A DNA stretch of 64,000 nt from Pseudomonas azerbaijanoccidentalis (GCF_019145495.1 NZ_JAHSTU010000004.1:372001-436000), one strand, 5' to 3'. Shown: positions 29,355 through 39,282, counted from the first letter of the stretch. Made by a program: numbers and translations. Notes: generated by a model from the sequence alone, not told the origin.

Positions 29355-30020
29355 ATGTCGCGCTACCTTTTTTTATCGCTGTGCGTAATTTTTTCCGTGG
29401 CTCAGGCTGCTGAAAAACCCTCGGAAAATGACGCCCACGATCTCGCATACAGCTTGGGTGCGAGCCTCGGCGAACGCTTGCGCCAGGAGGCTCCCGACCT
29501 GCAGCTCAAAGCGCTGGTCGAAGGTTTGCAACAAGCCTATCAAGGCAAGCCACTGGCGTTGAAAGACGAACAGATCGAGCAGATCCTCACCGAGCACGAA
29601 GCCCGGATTGCCATGCAAACTCCGGCACCGCAAAGCGAGCTGGCGATGGAAAACGAGCAACGATTTCTCGCCACTGAAAAAGCCAAACCCGGCGTTCGTG
29701 AATTGGCCGATGGAATCCTGCTGACCGAGTTGTCACCCGGCACCGGCGTCAAAGCCGGGCCGAACGGCAAAGTGCAGGTGCTGTACATCGGTCGCCTTCC
29801 CGACGGCACCGTGTTCGACCAAAACAATCAACCACAGTGGTTCAGCCTCGACAGCGTGATCAGTGGCTGGCGCAGTGCATTGCAGCAAATGCCGGTGGGC
29901 GCAAAATGGCGACTGGTGATTCCATCGTCGCAAGCCTATGGCGCCGACGGTGCCGGCGACCTGATCGCGCCTTTCACACCTCTGGTGTTCGAAGTCGAAT
30001 TACGCGGCGCGACCGGCTGA
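29355..30020 (+). CDS. FKBP-type peptidyl-prolyl cis-trans isomerase, exported
   Basis: A 221-residue periplasmic isomerase. The signal peptide (MSRYLFLSLCVIFSVAQAA) decides the ATG at 29355, which has GGAGAG upstream. Residues 25-110 are the FkpA/Mip-like helical dimer region (YSLGASLGERLRQEAPDLQLKALVEG). The FKBP domain at the C-terminus has VQVLYIGRLPDGTVFD and VISGWRSALQQMPVGAKW. The expected VIxGW pocket is present; FDQNNQPQWF departs from the usual FDSS. It converges on algQ with a shared terminator. Confidence 0.9.
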   Translation: MSRYLFLSLCVIFSVAQAAEKPSENDAHDLAYSLGASLGERLRQEAPDLQLKALVEGLQQAYQGKPLALKDEQIEQILTEHEARIAMQTPAPQSELAMENEQRFLATEKAKPGVRELADGILLTELSPGTGVKAGPNGKVQVLYIGRLPDGTVFDQNNQPQWFSLDSVISGWRSALQQMPVGAKWRLVIPSSQAYGADGAGDLIAPFTPLVFEVELRGATG

Positions 30021-30033
30021 AAGCAGAAATGAA

Positions 30034-30059
30034 AAACGGCGTGCCTAGGCACGCCGTTT
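30034..30059. terminator. Bidirectional terminator between FKBP gene and algQ
   Basis: AAACGGCGTGCCTAGGCACGCCGTTT (30034-30059) is a perfect 26-base palindrome that can fold on either strand. T-runs are short, but its position between convergent genes supports termination in both directions. Confidence 0.75.
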
Positions 30060-30080
30060 CGGAGTCTTGCGGGAAGCGTT

Positions 30081-30539
30081 TCAGGCCTGGACCGAATCGG
30101 CTTCCTTGTGAGCAGTGTGCAGCACTTCGATCAGGCAGTCTTCCAGTTCGAAGCGTTCATGCAACAGGCCGCCGAGTTCCTTGAACTTCTCGGCGACGCA
30201 TTTACCTTCATCGCACAGATCGTTAAACGCCAGGAGTTTCTCGGTGATCACATCGATGCGTGGGTAAATGGTCTCGGCGAGTTCCAGGCCGCGCTTGTCG
30301 TTGAAGGCCTTGGCCTCGCCCGTCAGCTGCTCATAGATCTCGAAGTGCCCGGCGGAAACGTAGTCGACCAGCACGCCGCAGAATTCCTGCAGAGGCTTTC
30401 GGTTCTCGCCCAGCGCTTCAGGCTTGGCACCGAGCTTGTCGTAGGCGTCGATCAGCTCCTTGCGCTCCTGCAACCAGCGATCAATCAGCAGATGCACTCC
30501 ACCCCAGCGTTCCTGAGCATTCTGACAACTTTCGAGCAT
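30081..30539 (-). CDS. algQ: Rsd/AlgQ anti-sigma-70 regulator
   Basis: A 152-residue all-helical cytoplasmic protein that binds the housekeeping sigma factor and is linked in P. aeruginosa to alginate and siderophore control. Family features are [37 protein letters not shown] and [19 protein letters not shown]. The start chosen is the ATG after GGAAGAGAG; the frame runs 34 codons further up without similarity. It stands alone, between the FKBP terminator and the dsbB gene. Confidence 0.95.
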   Translation of the reverse strand: MLESCQNAQERWGGVHLLIDRWLQERKELIDAYDKLGAKPEALGENRKPLQEFCGVLVDYVSAGHFEIYEQLTGEAKAFNDKRGLELAETIYPRIDVITEKLLAFNDLCDEGKCVAEKFKELGGLLHERFELEDCLIEVLHTAHKEADSVQA

Positions 30540-30710
30540 GGTGATCTCTCTTCCCTTGTGGGTCAGCTGCTCTATGCCCGTTCGCCTCTTGTAATGGGCG
30601 GTCAGGCAGAGCGTCATCGAGCAACATAATTCCAATGACACGTGCGGGCCAGATTATGCCCGCATGACTGTGGCTTCAAGGTACGCAGGCGATAAAGTTC
30701 ATACAAGTGT

Positions 30711-31262
30711 TTAATCACCCACGAGGGCCCGGTGCGACGAATCGCCGCCGAGCGGTCGCTGCACGCTGATCCGCACAAGCCGCAATAACTGATAAACCCC
30801 CACAATCATCATCGCCACGAAGAACAGCAGGCTCCATTCCGGAATGCTCAGGCCGAACAACGACCAGGCGATTTGCCCACAGTCGACCGTGCCTTTGAAC
30901 ATCAGCTGCACGACACAAGTCCAGGGTGCACTGGCGAACAGGTCGGTGAGGTTCGGCAAACAGGCCGATAGCTGACGCGCCGGGTCGCCTTGCAGCAAGA
31001 CCTGTCGCCACGCCGTTACAGTGCCGGCCAGGCTACAGGCAATACCCAGCAACCAATACACTAACGCCCCGTAGCGGCCTGGCCCGTGCACGGACGCAAT
31101 CAGGCAGACAGCCGTCAGCAGCGCCAGGCAAACCCTCTGCAACAGGCACAACCCACAGGGTTTTAGTCCGACGGCGTATTCAAGGTAGTAGGACACGCCC
31201 AGCACCAGGGCGCTCGCAATGAAAAGTGTGAAAAACAGGGAGCGAGAACAGGCCAACGACAT
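30711..31262 (-). CDS. dsbB: Disulfide bond formation protein DsbB
   Basis: A 183-residue inner-membrane oxidoreductase with four helices that re-oxidises DsbA and passes electrons to quinones. The first redox pair is CGLC (C36/C39), and the second periplasmic loop has C101 and C116 (with C128 nearby). The helix pattern and N-terminal RSLFFTLFIASALVLGVSYYLEY match the family, and the conserved Arg of the quinone site follows CGLC (LLQRV). Pseudomonads usually have two DsbB-type proteins; from memory this locus matches the one called DsbH in P. aeruginosa. Confidence 0.93.
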   Translation of the reverse strand: MSLACSRSLFFTLFIASALVLGVSYYLEYAVGLKPCGLCLLQRVCLALLTAVCLIASVHGPGRYGALVYWLLGIACSLAGTVTAWRQVLLQGDPARQLSACLPNLTDLFASAPWTCVVQLMFKGTVDCGQIAWSLFGLSIPEWSLLFFVAMMIVGVYQLLRLVRISVQRPLGGDSSHRALVGD

Positions 31263-31518
31263 GGCTTTTCCGTAACAATTAAGGACAGATGGCTACGGTA
31301 GAGGAAAGCGCGCCAGCCTTTCAAGGCAGGGTGGCCGCGACACTTCAGCAGGGACGTAGGGAATTCCCGACAGAAGCTAGAGGATCAGGTGTAGTCCCTT
31401 GTAGGACTCTGCTTAAGATGCGATAGGAAGGCAAAAACAGCGTGACTTTTACCACTTCCACACAGGTTTGATGTAACCGCTGACGCAGGCTGCGCCAGCG
31501 GCTTAAGGTGTGCAGTTT

Positions 31519-32757
31519 TCAAGCGTTGACTGGCACCGGAAGCGGGGCAGCCAGCAAGCGCTCGTCCAACAAGCCAAGGCCTTCCTGGAACAGCTGATTG
31601 CTGCGTTCGGTGTCGCCCATTTGCGCCAACAGCCGCGCGAGCTCGGCACAGGCTTCCGGGTTGCGTTGCACCCGCAGGCTGCTTTCCAGATAGTCCCGGG
31701 CCTTGCCCCACAAACTGGTTTGCAGACACAGACGCCCCAGGGTCAGCAACAGACTTGGGTCGCCAGGATGCTCCTTGAGCCAGCCTTCGGCGAGCTGCAA
31801 CTGACGCGCCGGATCGCTGCCGCGCACCAAACCGTAGAGACGCGCCAGATGGCTGTCGTAGTTGCGCTTGAGTGCGTTACGCAGAATCTCTTCGGCCTCG
31901 GCCTGAGCGCCCAACTGTCGCAGCTGCTCGGCATAGGCCAGCACCAGTTGCGGTTCTTGACGTTGCGCCGACGTCAGCTGCTGCCAGGCGCGTTCAAGCG
32001 CTTGCAGGCCGACGGTTCCGTCTGCTTCCTGATGCGCTGCCAGGGACAGGTTCTCACCCCACGCACGGCGCTCCAACTCGGCCAGTTCGGCTTTGGGCAG
32101 GACTTTATCCTTGCGCAGCTCCGGCAGCAGGCGGATCACCGCCGACCAATCACCGCGTTGCTGATGCAGGCGTTGCAACTGGCGCAGTGTCTGGGCGTTA
32201 TGAGGGTGACGCTCGTGCATCGCTTGCAGGGTCGCCAGGGCACCATCGGTGTCGCCACGGTCGGTCTGCAATTGCGCATGATTCAAGGCAATCGCCAGCT
32301 CGGCCTGAGGTTGACGCTCCAGAGCCCGCTCCAATAGGTTGTCGCTCTCTTCGTAATGACCTTGTTCGTTCGCCGCGCGGGCAGCGCCGAGGTAGTACAG
32401 CAGCGGCTGGCGCTCGGCTTCCGCAGCGCGATGCAAATGCCGCTGCGCACTGGCCCAGCGACCTTCAGCCAGATCCAGTTGCCCGTGCTCGATGGCCACC
32501 TGCACCCGGCGACTGCGGTTACGCCGCGACCATGGATTGACCACGCCACTGGAAGTCGTCACCAATTCGATCAGCGCCTTGATGCCCCAGAACACCAGCC
32601 AGAGCACCGCCACCAACGCCAGCGTTGCCCACAGGCTCGATTCGAAGCGAAAGCTCTTGTAGGCGACCAGCACGTAACCGGAATGTTCGGCAATGGCCAA
32701 ACCCAGCGCGGCCGTGGCCGCGATCACCAGGAACACGATCACATAGAGACGCTTCAT
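31519..32757 (-). CDS. hemY: HemY, TPR membrane protein
   Basis: A 412-residue inner-membrane protein with two N-terminal helices (VIVFLVIAATAALGLAIAEHSG and SLWATLALVAVLWLVFWG) and a cytoplasmic or periplasmic TPR array (AEGRWASAQRHLHRAAEAE, GHYEESDNLLERALERQPQ). HemY of this type is not protoporphyrinogen oxidase; it is a conserved partner gene of hemCDX with an unclear role in haem synthesis or its organisation. Its ATG overlaps the hemX stop by four bases, and it ends the unit. The 256-base gap to dsbB shows no strong terminator. Confidence 0.92.
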   Translation of the reverse strand: MKRLYVIVFLVIAATAALGLAIAEHSGYVLVAYKSFRFESSLWATLALVAVLWLVFWGIKALIELVTTSSGVVNPWSRRNRSRRVQVAIEHGQLDLAEGRWASAQRHLHRAAEAERQPLLYYLGAARAANEQGHYEESDNLLERALERQPQAELAIALNHAQLQTDRGDTDGALATLQAMHERHPHNAQTLRQLQRLHQQRGDWSAVIRLLPELRKDKVLPKAELAELERRAWGENLSLAAHQEADGTVGLQALERAWQQLTSAQRQEPQLVLAYAEQLRQLGAQAEAEEILRNALKRNYDSHLARLYGLVRGSDPARQLQLAEGWLKEHPGDPSLLLTLGRLCLQTSLWGKARDYLESSLRVQRNPEACAELARLLAQMGDTERSNQLFQEGLGLLDERLLAAPLPVPVNA

Positions 32758-33914
32758 GGAGTGGCCTCCTGCGCGGTATTCGCAGCAGGTTTGGCCAGTG
32801 GCTTGATCGAATCCTCGGCATTGACGTTACGCCGCTCCAGATAACCTTGCACCGCACTCAGCGTGCCGGTCAGGTCGGGAGTCACCACCGTGACGGGCTG
32901 CTTGCTCAGTTCGGCCACTTGTTCGAGCATCACTTTGCTCTGCGGGTTGTCCGGGTTGAAGTTGCCCTTGAGCACATCCCGCGCCTCGTCCAGCGCCTGG
33001 GTGTAGACCGCGGCCTGACCATTGAGCGCAGCCCATTGCGCTTGCTCCAGTGCGAGGCTCAGCGCCAGCCGTACCTGGCTCAGGCTCTGCCCGGCCAGCA
33101 GCGGGCGGACATTCTTGTCGGCGTTGAAATCGATGCGGATGTAGCGCGAAATCTGATCCCACCATTGCGCCCAGCGGCTGGCGCCGTCGCCATCGGCGGT
33201 CAGCCCCAGCAGGGATTCGCCGCGGTCCTTGTACTCTGGCGCGAGCTCGGTGAGGCTGATGACTTGGTCACGCAGTGCTCCCAGCCGCAGGAACAAACCG
33301 GTGCGATCCGGCTGCTCGGTGCTGCGCAAGGCCACCAGGGTTTTAGCCACTTGCTCGCGAGCGGCGAAGGAACCGGGGTCATTTTGTTCACGCAGAATTT
33401 CATCAGCGCCCTGCACCAGCGCCTGAGCACTGCTGATGTCTTGCAATGCCGACAGTCGCAGGCTGGCCAGACGCAACAAGTGCTCGGCCTCGGCCAGACG
33501 CCAGTCCTTGCGGCTGGCGCCTAGAACGGTTTCCAGACGTTGATTGAGTCGCTGCTGATCACCTTGCAACTGGATCACCAGACGGCTGCGCTCTTCCAGC
33601 ACATCGGCGCCCGGCAGTTGTTCCAAGCGTGCGCTCAGGCGCTGCTCATTGAGTTTCAGACTTTGCGCCTCGTCGCTCAATGCCTGCACCTGGCTCAGCT
33701 GCTGTTGGTTGGTCGCTTGCAGGTGGCGCACCTGCCAGACACCCCAGCCGCCCACTGCGATACCGGCGGCACCCAGCAGCAGCGCGACGATTGCCAGCCC
33801 GTTGCCTCGCCGCTGTTCGGCAGCCGGTGGGGGTAGCGTTTCATCAACAGGAACATCAACCGGCGCATCAATCACTGGCCGCGAGTCATTTTTAGGCAAG
33901 GCTGTTTCGCTCAC
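32754..33914 (-). CDS. hemX: HemX, membrane-anchored uroporphyrinogen-III methyltransferase-like protein
   Basis: A 386-residue protein with one transmembrane helix after a polar N-terminus (LAIVALLLGAAGIAVGGWGVW). A long coiled-coil region follows (NQQQLSQVQALSDEAQSLKL, LEERSRLVIQLQGDQQRL), then a helical C-terminal domain. Annotation as uroporphyrinogen-III methyltransferase comes from family naming; no SAM-binding motif is visible, so catalysis is doubtful. It begins 16 bases after hemD and overlaps hemY by four bases, part of the hemC-hemD-hemX-hemY operon. Confidence 0.92.
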   Translation of the reverse strand: MSETALPKNDSRPVIDAPVDVPVDETLPPPAAEQRRGNGLAIVALLLGAAGIAVGGWGVWQVRHLQATNQQQLSQVQALSDEAQSLKLNEQRLSARLEQLPGADVLEERSRLVIQLQGDQQRLNQRLETVLGASRKDWRLAEAEHLLRLASLRLSALQDISSAQALVQGADEILREQNDPGSFAAREQVAKTLVALRSTEQPDRTGLFLRLGALRDQVISLTELAPEYKDRGESLLGLTADGDGASRWAQWWDQISRYIRIDFNADKNVRPLLAGQSLSQVRLALSLALEQAQWAALNGQAAVYTQALDEARDVLKGNFNPDNPQSKVMLEQVAELSKQPVTVVTPDLTGTLSAVQGYLERRNVNAEDSIKPLAKPAANTAQEATP

Positions 33915-33930
33915 GTATCCATCCTTTGCA

Positions 33931-34698
33931 TTAGAGAACGGGTTCGGGATGCTCCCGTAACGCCGTCAGCAAAGCCGCGGCGCTCGCACCACGACAATCC
34001 ACAACTGTTATGGCCCCGGCGGCACGCGCCAGCTCGGCGACCCTGGGGCTTGGTACAAACAACGGCAACCGCGCCAATTGCGGCCAGGCATCGCCAGCCA
34101 ATTGATGCAGGTGCTCAAAACCCTGTCCACTGCTGACCACCAGTGCGTTCAGGCGTTCCGCTTCAATCCGCTGCGCCAACGTTGCCGGCGGGTACTGCGG
34201 CAGCTCGCGACGATACAACTCCAGATACTCGACACTAGCACCTAGCTCCCGCAAGCGCTCGGCCAGCAGCTCGCGACCGCCCTCACCGCGCAGAATCAGT
34301 ACGCGCGAACCAGGCCGGGCGACAGCCTCGCGCAACCCGGGCAATTCAAGCAAGGCTTCACTGTCATCGCCGCCTTCCGGGAAGCTCACATCCAGACCGC
34401 GAGCCTCAAGAATTTGCGCGGTGGCCGCACCGACACTGAACCACTTCACAAGCGGCGCATGCGAGCCGAATTGGTCGAGCATTTCAACGCCGATTCGCGC
34501 GGCAGGTTTGCTCACCACGATCACGGCGCAAAAGCGATCCAGCTCCCTGATCACGTCGCGCATTGTCTCAGAGACCGGGATTGGCACGATGTCCAAAAGC
34601 GGCAGGCTGCTGCTGAAAACCCCCTGCCCGGCCAAGACATCGCTCAGCGCCGCCGACTCATCCGCCGGACGCGTCAGCAGCAAGCGCCAGCTTGTCAC
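33931..34698 (-). CDS. hemD: Uroporphyrinogen-III synthase
   Basis: A 255-residue two-lobed enzyme that inverts ring D and closes hydroxymethylbilane to uroporphyrinogen III. Typical segments are [20 protein letters not shown] at the start, [20 protein letters not shown] in the middle, and [18 protein letters not shown]. Sequence conservation in this family is low, so the call rests on these segments and on overlap by four bases with hemC. The product feeds haem, cobalamin and sirohaem synthesis. Confidence 0.95.
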   Translation of the reverse strand: MTSWRLLLTRPADESAALSDVLAGQGVFSSSLPLLDIVPIPVSETMRDVIRELDRFCAVIVVSKPAARIGVEMLDQFGSHAPLVKWFSVGAATAQILEARGLDVSFPEGGDDSEALLELPGLREAVARPGSRVLILRGEGGRELLAERLRELGASVEYLELYRRELPQYPPATLAQRIEAERLNALVVSSGQGFEHLHQLAGDAWPQLARLPLFVPSPRVAELARAAGAITVVDCRGASAAALLTALREHPEPVL

Positions 34699-35636
34699 TC
34701 GTGACCTGCCTCGCCGTAGACCGCTTTGAGAATGTCGGCGGCGCCTTGGCTCAAAAGATCTTCGGCCACTTGCACGCCCAAGGCTTCAGCGTCGCCACGC
34801 GGTGCACGCGCCTGGGCACTGAGCAGCAGACCGCCACTTGGATCACCCACCAGGCCACGCAACCAGACCTGCTCGCCTTCCAGTACGGCGTAGCAAGCAA
34901 TTGGCACCTGGCAGCCACCATTCAGGTGCTTGTTGAGGGCTCGTTCGGCGGTCACGCGGGTGGCGGTGTCCTGGTGATGCAGCGGCGCCAGCAACGCGTG
35001 AATTTCGCTGTCCGCAGTCCGGCACTCGATCCCCACCGCGCCCTGGCCTCCGGCTGGCAGGCTGTCGTCGACGCTGATGGCCGAGGTGATGCGATCTTCA
35101 AAGCCTAGGCGGATCAAACCGGCAGCGGCGAGAATAATCGCGTCGTACTCGCCCGCATCCAGCTTGGCCAGACGAGTGTTGACGTTGCCGCGCAGGAAGC
35201 GGATTTCCAGGTCTGGACGACGGGTCAGCAGTTGCGCCTGACGACGCAGGCTAGACGTGCCGACGATGCTGCCTTGCGGCAACTCATCGAGACTGGCGTA
35301 AGTATTGGAGACGAATGCATCGCGCGGGTCTTCGCGCTCGCAGATGCAGAACAGGCCGAGCCCTTCGGGGAAGTCCATCGGCACGTCTTTCATGGAATGC
35401 ACGGCGATGTCGGCTTCGTTCTCCAGCAGCGCGGTTTCCAGTTCCTTGACGAACAGGCCCTTGCCACCGATTTTCGACAAAGGCGAGTCGAGCAGCTTGT
35501 CGCCACGACTGACCATCGGAACCAACGTCACGAGCAGGCCCGGATGGGCCTCTTCCAGACGGGCTTTGACATATTCGGCCTGCCACAGGGCGAGAGCACT
35601 TTTGCGGGTGGCGATGCGGATTTGGCGAGAGGACAT
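34695..35636 (-). CDS. hemC: Porphobilinogen deaminase (hydroxymethylbilane synthase)
   Basis: A 313-residue enzyme that joins four porphobilinogens into hydroxymethylbilane. The covalent dipyrromethane cofactor is attached to the cysteine in NGGCQVPI. The substrate-binding segments [17 protein letters not shown] and [12 protein letters not shown] are intact. It is first in hemCDXY and lies 138 bases after algR, an order that links AlgR and haem genes in pseudomonads. Promoters were not assigned in that gap. Confidence 0.97.
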   Translation of the reverse strand: MSSRQIRIATRKSALALWQAEYVKARLEEAHPGLLVTLVPMVSRGDKLLDSPLSKIGGKGLFVKELETALLENEADIAVHSMKDVPMDFPEGLGLFCICEREDPRDAFVSNTYASLDELPQGSIVGTSSLRRQAQLLTRRPDLEIRFLRGNVNTRLAKLDAGEYDAIILAAAGLIRLGFEDRITSAISVDDSLPAGGQGAVGIECRTADSEIHALLAPLHHQDTATRVTAERALNKHLNGGCQVPIACYAVLEGEQVWLRGLVGDPSGGLLLSAQARAPRGDAEALGVQVAEDLLSQGAADILKAVYGEAGHE

Positions 35637-35774
35637 GGATCAATCCGTACTGAAAAGATACGACGGATAATAACAGCTCAGCCAAATCCACTTTGACTTG
35701 TATCAGAAACTACTCGGCCTCCCTGGCCCCGGATATCCGGCAATCGGGTGTGAAACTCGCCTGCGGGCAGCGAG

Positions 35775-36521
35775 TTAAAGCTGTTGCATCATCTTCCGCA
35801 CGCCCGCCACATGGCGCCGACTGACGATCAAGGCGTCACCGTTCAGGCCTTTGAGGAACAGCTGAAAATGCCCGAGCGGTGTGCGTTGCAAGCGTTCGAT
35901 ACGCTCGCGTGCCACCAGCGCATTACGGTGGATGCGCACAAAACGGTCGCCGAATTCGTCTTCGAGGGCCTTGAGCGGCTCATCAAGCAGCACTTCGCCG
36001 GCTTCATGGCGCAAGGTCACGTATTTGTGATCCGCAATGAAGTAAACCACCTGATCCAGCGGAATCAGCTCGATCCCTTTACGGGTACGGGCGCTGATAT
36101 GGCTGCGTGGGCCACTGCCACTTTCGGCAGCCGGGCGGGTCAAGGCCGAGAGTTGAACCCGATTGGGCCGCTCGGCTTTTTTTAACGCGTCATGTAGATG
36201 TTCAGTTCTCACAGGTTTCACCAGATAGCCTACGGCGCTGGCCTGTAAGGCTTCCACGGCAAATTCATCGGGCCCGGTGCAGAACACCACGGCGGGCGGA
36301 GTTTCGCGCTCGCACAATCGCGCGGCCACTTGCAGGCCATCGAGGCCCGGCATCCGGATATCGAGCAGCACGATGTCCGGCTTGTGGCTGTCGATCAGTG
36401 CCAACGCTTCTTCGCCATTCGTGGCGCTAGGCTCCAGGACACTGTATCCCTCGAGTTCGCCAACCATTCGGCTCAGGCGCTCGCGGGCTAGGGGGTCGTC
36501 ATCAACGATCAGGACATTCAT
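35775..36521 (-). CDS. algR: LytTR response regulator AlgR
   Basis: A 248-residue response regulator. Residues 1-120 are a receiver domain with the acidic pocket DDD (residues 7-9 region), phosphorylation site Asp54 in VLLDIRMPG, and Lys in YLVKPV. Residues about 140-245 are a LytTR DNA-binding domain (ISARTRKGIELIPLDQVVYF to RIHRNALVARERIERLQ). In P. aeruginosa AlgR controls alginate and twitching genes. The start is the ATG giving MNVLIVDDDP. No sensor-kinase gene lies between it and argH, unlike the fimS/algZ arrangement in P. aeruginosa. Confidence 0.96.
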   Translation of the reverse strand: MNVLIVDDDPLARERLSRMVGELEGYSVLEPSATNGEEALALIDSHKPDIVLLDIRMPGLDGLQVAARLCERETPPAVVFCTGPDEFAVEALQASAVGYLVKPVRTEHLHDALKKAERPNRVQLSALTRPAAESGSGPRSHISARTRKGIELIPLDQVVYFIADHKYVTLRHEAGEVLLDEPLKALEDEFGDRFVRIHRNALVARERIERLQRTPLGHFQLFLKGLNGDALIVSRRHVAGVRKMMQQL

Positions 36522-36574
36522 ATTGCGCTGGATTCCTGCGTGAGTCTCGCACAAGGATAGCGTAGACAGGTGAA

Positions 36575-36588
36575 GTGACGTCCGTCAC
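36575..36588. promoter_or_regulatory. CRP/Vfr-like half-site pair upstream of algR
   Basis: GTGACGTCCGTCAC fits the CRP/Vfr core GTGA-N6-TCAC and lies 54-67 bases before the algR start. The outer T and A of the full consensus are missing, so affinity is uncertain. The divergent region 36522-36977 is 456 bases long and otherwise shows no gene or remnant of one. Confidence 0.3.
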
Positions 36589-36894
36589 CGCGATCCACGC
36601 TAAGACTAGCGCGAGCGTCAAAAAGTGCCGCTGGTCGGGCAGCTAAATTTTCATCTGCCGGGTGATTAGCGGCCCAGGCCCGCTTCGGCGACACATCGCC
36701 ACAGGGTTTGCTGATACGCAATATGAACACCCCCTCTTCTTATAGTCAGCTTTGGCACCGAGAAGTGCGCTGATCCTACTGTCCAACTGTAGACGGTTGC
36801 CGAGACGATATTGCTCAATTGAAAAATATCGTTATGCAATTTGTACAAGGCTTGTATCCGGCACGACTCACGACCTGAAAAAACCAGTCGACCA

Positions 36895-36907
36895 GTGTCA
36901 CCGACAC
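36895..36907. promoter_or_regulatory. Palindrome GTGTC-N3-GACAC upstream of argH
   Basis: A perfect inverted repeat GTGTC-ACC-GACAC lies 16 bases before TATTAT (36923-36928), the likely -10 box of argH. It would overlap the -35 position and may be an operator, for which no regulator is evident. Confidence 0.3.
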
Positions 36908-36977
36908 GATTGGCAACCCTGTTATTATCCGCGCCAGCTTTCAACGCCATCTTTCTTCAGCCGATACGAGCGAATTC

Positions 36978-38372
36978 ATGAGCACTGACAAGACCAATCA
37001 GTCCTGGGGCGGCCGCTTCAGTGAACCCGTCGACGCCTTCGTCGCCCGCTTCACCGCCTCCGTCACTTTCGACCAGCGCCTGTATCGCCACGACATCATG
37101 GGCTCGATCGCCCACGCCACCATGCTGGCCAAGGTCGGCGTGCTGACCGATGCCGAGCGCGACAGCATCACCGATGGCCTGAAGACCATCCAGAGTGAAA
37201 TCGAGGCCGGCCAGTTCGACTGGCGCGTCGACCTCGAAGACGTGCACATGAACATCGAGGCGCGTCTGACCGACCGCATCGGCGTGACCGGTAAAAAGCT
37301 GCACACCGGCCGCAGCCGTAACGACCAGGTCGCCACCGATATCCGCCTGTGGCTGCGTGACGAGATCGACCTGATCCTGAGCGAAATCACCCGCCTGCAA
37401 AAAGGCTTGCTGGAACAGGCCGAGCGCGAAGCTGGCAGCATCATGCCGGGCTTCACCCACCTGCAGACTGCCCAACCGGTCACCTTTGGGCACCACATGC
37501 TGGCCTGGTTCGAAATGCTCAGCCGCGACTACGAGCGCCTGGTCGACTGCCGCAAGCGCACCAACCGCATGCCATTGGGCAGCGCTGCGCTGGCCGGCAC
37601 CACGTACCCGATCGATCGCGAATACACCGCGCAACTGCTGGGCTTCGACGCGGTCGGCGGCAACTCGCTGGACAACGTTTCCGATCGCGATTTCGCCATC
37701 GAATTCTGTTCCGCCGCGAGCATCGCGATGATGCACTTGTCGCGTTTCTCCGAAGAACTGGTGCTGTGGACCAGCGCGCAGTTCCAGTTCATCGATCTGC
37801 CGGACCGTTTCTGCACCGGCAGCTCGATCATGCCGCAAAAGAAAAACCCGGACGTGCCGGAGCTGGTGCGTGGCAAGACCGGCCGCGTGTTCGGCGCGCT
37901 GATGGGCCTGCTGACCCTGATGAAGGGCCAGCCACTGGCCTACAACAAGGACAATCAGGAAGACAAGGAACCGCTGTTCGACGCCGCCGACACCCTGCGC
38001 GACTCGTTGCGCGCCTTCGCCGACATGATCCCTGCGATCAAGCCCAAGCACGCGATGATGCGCGAAGCAGCCCTGCGCGGCTTCTCCACCGCCACCGACC
38101 TGGCTGACTACCTGGTGCGTCGTGGCCTGCCATTCCGCGACTGCCACGAAATCGTTGGCCATGCCGTGAAGTACGGCGTGGAAAGCGGCAAAGACCTGGC
38201 GGAAATGAGCCTTGAAGAACTGCGCAAGTTCAGCGACCAGATCGATCAGGATGTGTTCGCCGTGCTGACCCTGGAAGGTTCGGTCAACGCCCGTAACCAC
38301 ATCGGCGGCACCGCGCCGGCGCAGGTCAAGGCAGCCGTGGCTCGCGGTCAGGCGTTGCTCGCCAGCCGCTAA
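36978..38372 (+). CDS. argH: Argininosuccinate lyase
   Basis: A 464-residue enzyme of the fumarase/aspartase superfamily that splits argininosuccinate to arginine and fumarate, the last step of arginine synthesis. The signature [12 protein letters not shown], the segment [17 protein letters not shown] and [14 protein letters not shown] are all present. It is monocistronic, divergent from algR, and followed by a class II REPIN. The length and N-terminus ([17 protein letters not shown]) are those of the canonical enzyme. Confidence 0.97.
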   Translation: MSTDKTNQSWGGRFSEPVDAFVARFTASVTFDQRLYRHDIMGSIAHATMLAKVGVLTDAERDSITDGLKTIQSEIEAGQFDWRVDLEDVHMNIEARLTDRIGVTGKKLHTGRSRNDQVATDIRLWLRDEIDLILSEITRLQKGLLEQAEREAGSIMPGFTHLQTAQPVTFGHHMLAWFEMLSRDYERLVDCRKRTNRMPLGSAALAGTTYPIDREYTAQLLGFDAVGGNSLDNVSDRDFAIEFCSAASIAMMHLSRFSEELVLWTSAQFQFIDLPDRFCTGSSIMPQKKNPDVPELVRGKTGRVFGALMGLLTLMKGQPLAYNKDNQEDKEPLFDAADTLRDSLRAFADMIPAIKPKHAMMREAALRGFSTATDLADYLVRRGLPFRDCHEIVGHAVKYGVESGKDLAEMSLEELRKFSDQIDQDVFAVLTLEGSVNARNHIGGTAPAQVKAAVARGQALLASR

Positions 38373-38386
38373 GTCGCCAAAAGCCT

Positions 38387-38473
38387 CGCCAGCAGGCTGG
38401 CTCCCACATTGATCGGCGGCAGACACAAAATTTGTTCCTGCCGCATGCACTTGTGGGAGCCAGCCTGCTGGCG
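38387..38473. repeat. REPIN, class II (GCCAGCAGGCTGGC variant)
   Basis: Inverted 22-base arms (38387-38408 and 38452-38473) start CGCCAGCAGGCTGGCTCCC and are perfectly complementary. It lies 14 bases after the argH stop and 26 bases before the GST stop, in a 126-base convergent gap. No separate terminator is seen, so it may serve as the hairpin. Confidence 0.9.
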
Positions 38474-38498
38474 ATGCGATCCTAAGAGCGCTACCAAA

Positions 38499-39161
38499 CT
38501 ACTTCTTGGATGCGACCATCGCCATGAACGCTGGCATCGCCGCTTCCTTGTCCGCTGCAATTCGCTGAACGTTCGGATTCTGCTCCAGGCGCTGCAACAA
38601 TGCTTTTGCGGCGGGCAGTTCTGCGAGCAAATCGATGTCGAACAACTTCTTGGCGACCCCACAGGCCAACGGCACGCTGTACAGGAAATACAAATCCGCC
38701 ACACTTAAACTGTCGCCCGCCACATAGGGGCTGAATTTGCCGTGCCTGCCCAGCGACGCAATGCCCAATAGCAATTCTGTCTTGGTCTTTTCCTTGATCG
38801 CCTCCGGCAACGTCATGCCGAAAAATGCTTCCGGGTAACAAGCACGGCCCGGCAGTTCGATGTAGAGCTCGATCTCCTTGGCCAACGCCAACACCTGCGC
38901 CCGCTCGAAAGGATCACTTGGCAGCAGCGGCGTGTCTTTCTGGCTTTGTTCGATGTATTCGAGAATCACACTGGTTTCATTGATGAAACCTTGTTCGACG
39001 CCTAGCACCGGGACCTTGCCACGCGGGCTGATCGCCAATGCTTCCGGGGATTGGCCGGCATAAAACGGCACCTCTTCGAATGGCAGGCCTTTTTCCAGCA
39101 GCGCCAATTTGACCATGTTGTAGTAGTTGCTGACGGAAAATCCATAAAGCTTGAGCATCAC
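38499..39161 (-). CDS. Glutathione S-transferase family protein
   Basis: A 220-residue cytoplasmic protein. Residues 1-80 form the thioredoxin-like domain (MLKLYGFSVSNYYNMVKLALLEKG) with the glutathione-site segments GKVPVLGV and NETSVILEYIEQ. A helical C-terminal domain follows (KFSPYVAGDSLSVADLYFL). The subclass and substrate are unknown. Translation could begin at either of two adjacent ATGs; the first lies 8 bases after GGAGG. Confidence 0.88.
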   Translation of the reverse strand: MMLKLYGFSVSNYYNMVKLALLEKGLPFEEVPFYAGQSPEALAISPRGKVPVLGVEQGFINETSVILEYIEQSQKDTPLLPSDPFERAQVLALAKEIELYIELPGRACYPEAFFGMTLPEAIKEKTKTELLLGIASLGRHGKFSPYVAGDSLSVADLYFLYSVPLACGVAKKLFDIDLLAELPAAKALLQRLEQNPNVQRIAADKEAAMPAFMAMVASKK

Positions 39162-39282
39162 ATAGCCTCCAGGCCGTGCGGGGTGGGCAGTGCCTTTTTA
39201 TAGAACGCTCTGGTGATTCTTGCCAGCAGCATCACGCGGCTGAATGCAGGTAAACTGGCGGTCTTTCCCCAAGGAGCCTGCC

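Noticed and set aside
36957-38450. A 497-residue minus-strand frame over argH
   Set aside because: Antisense to intact ArgH; no similarity and no start signal.
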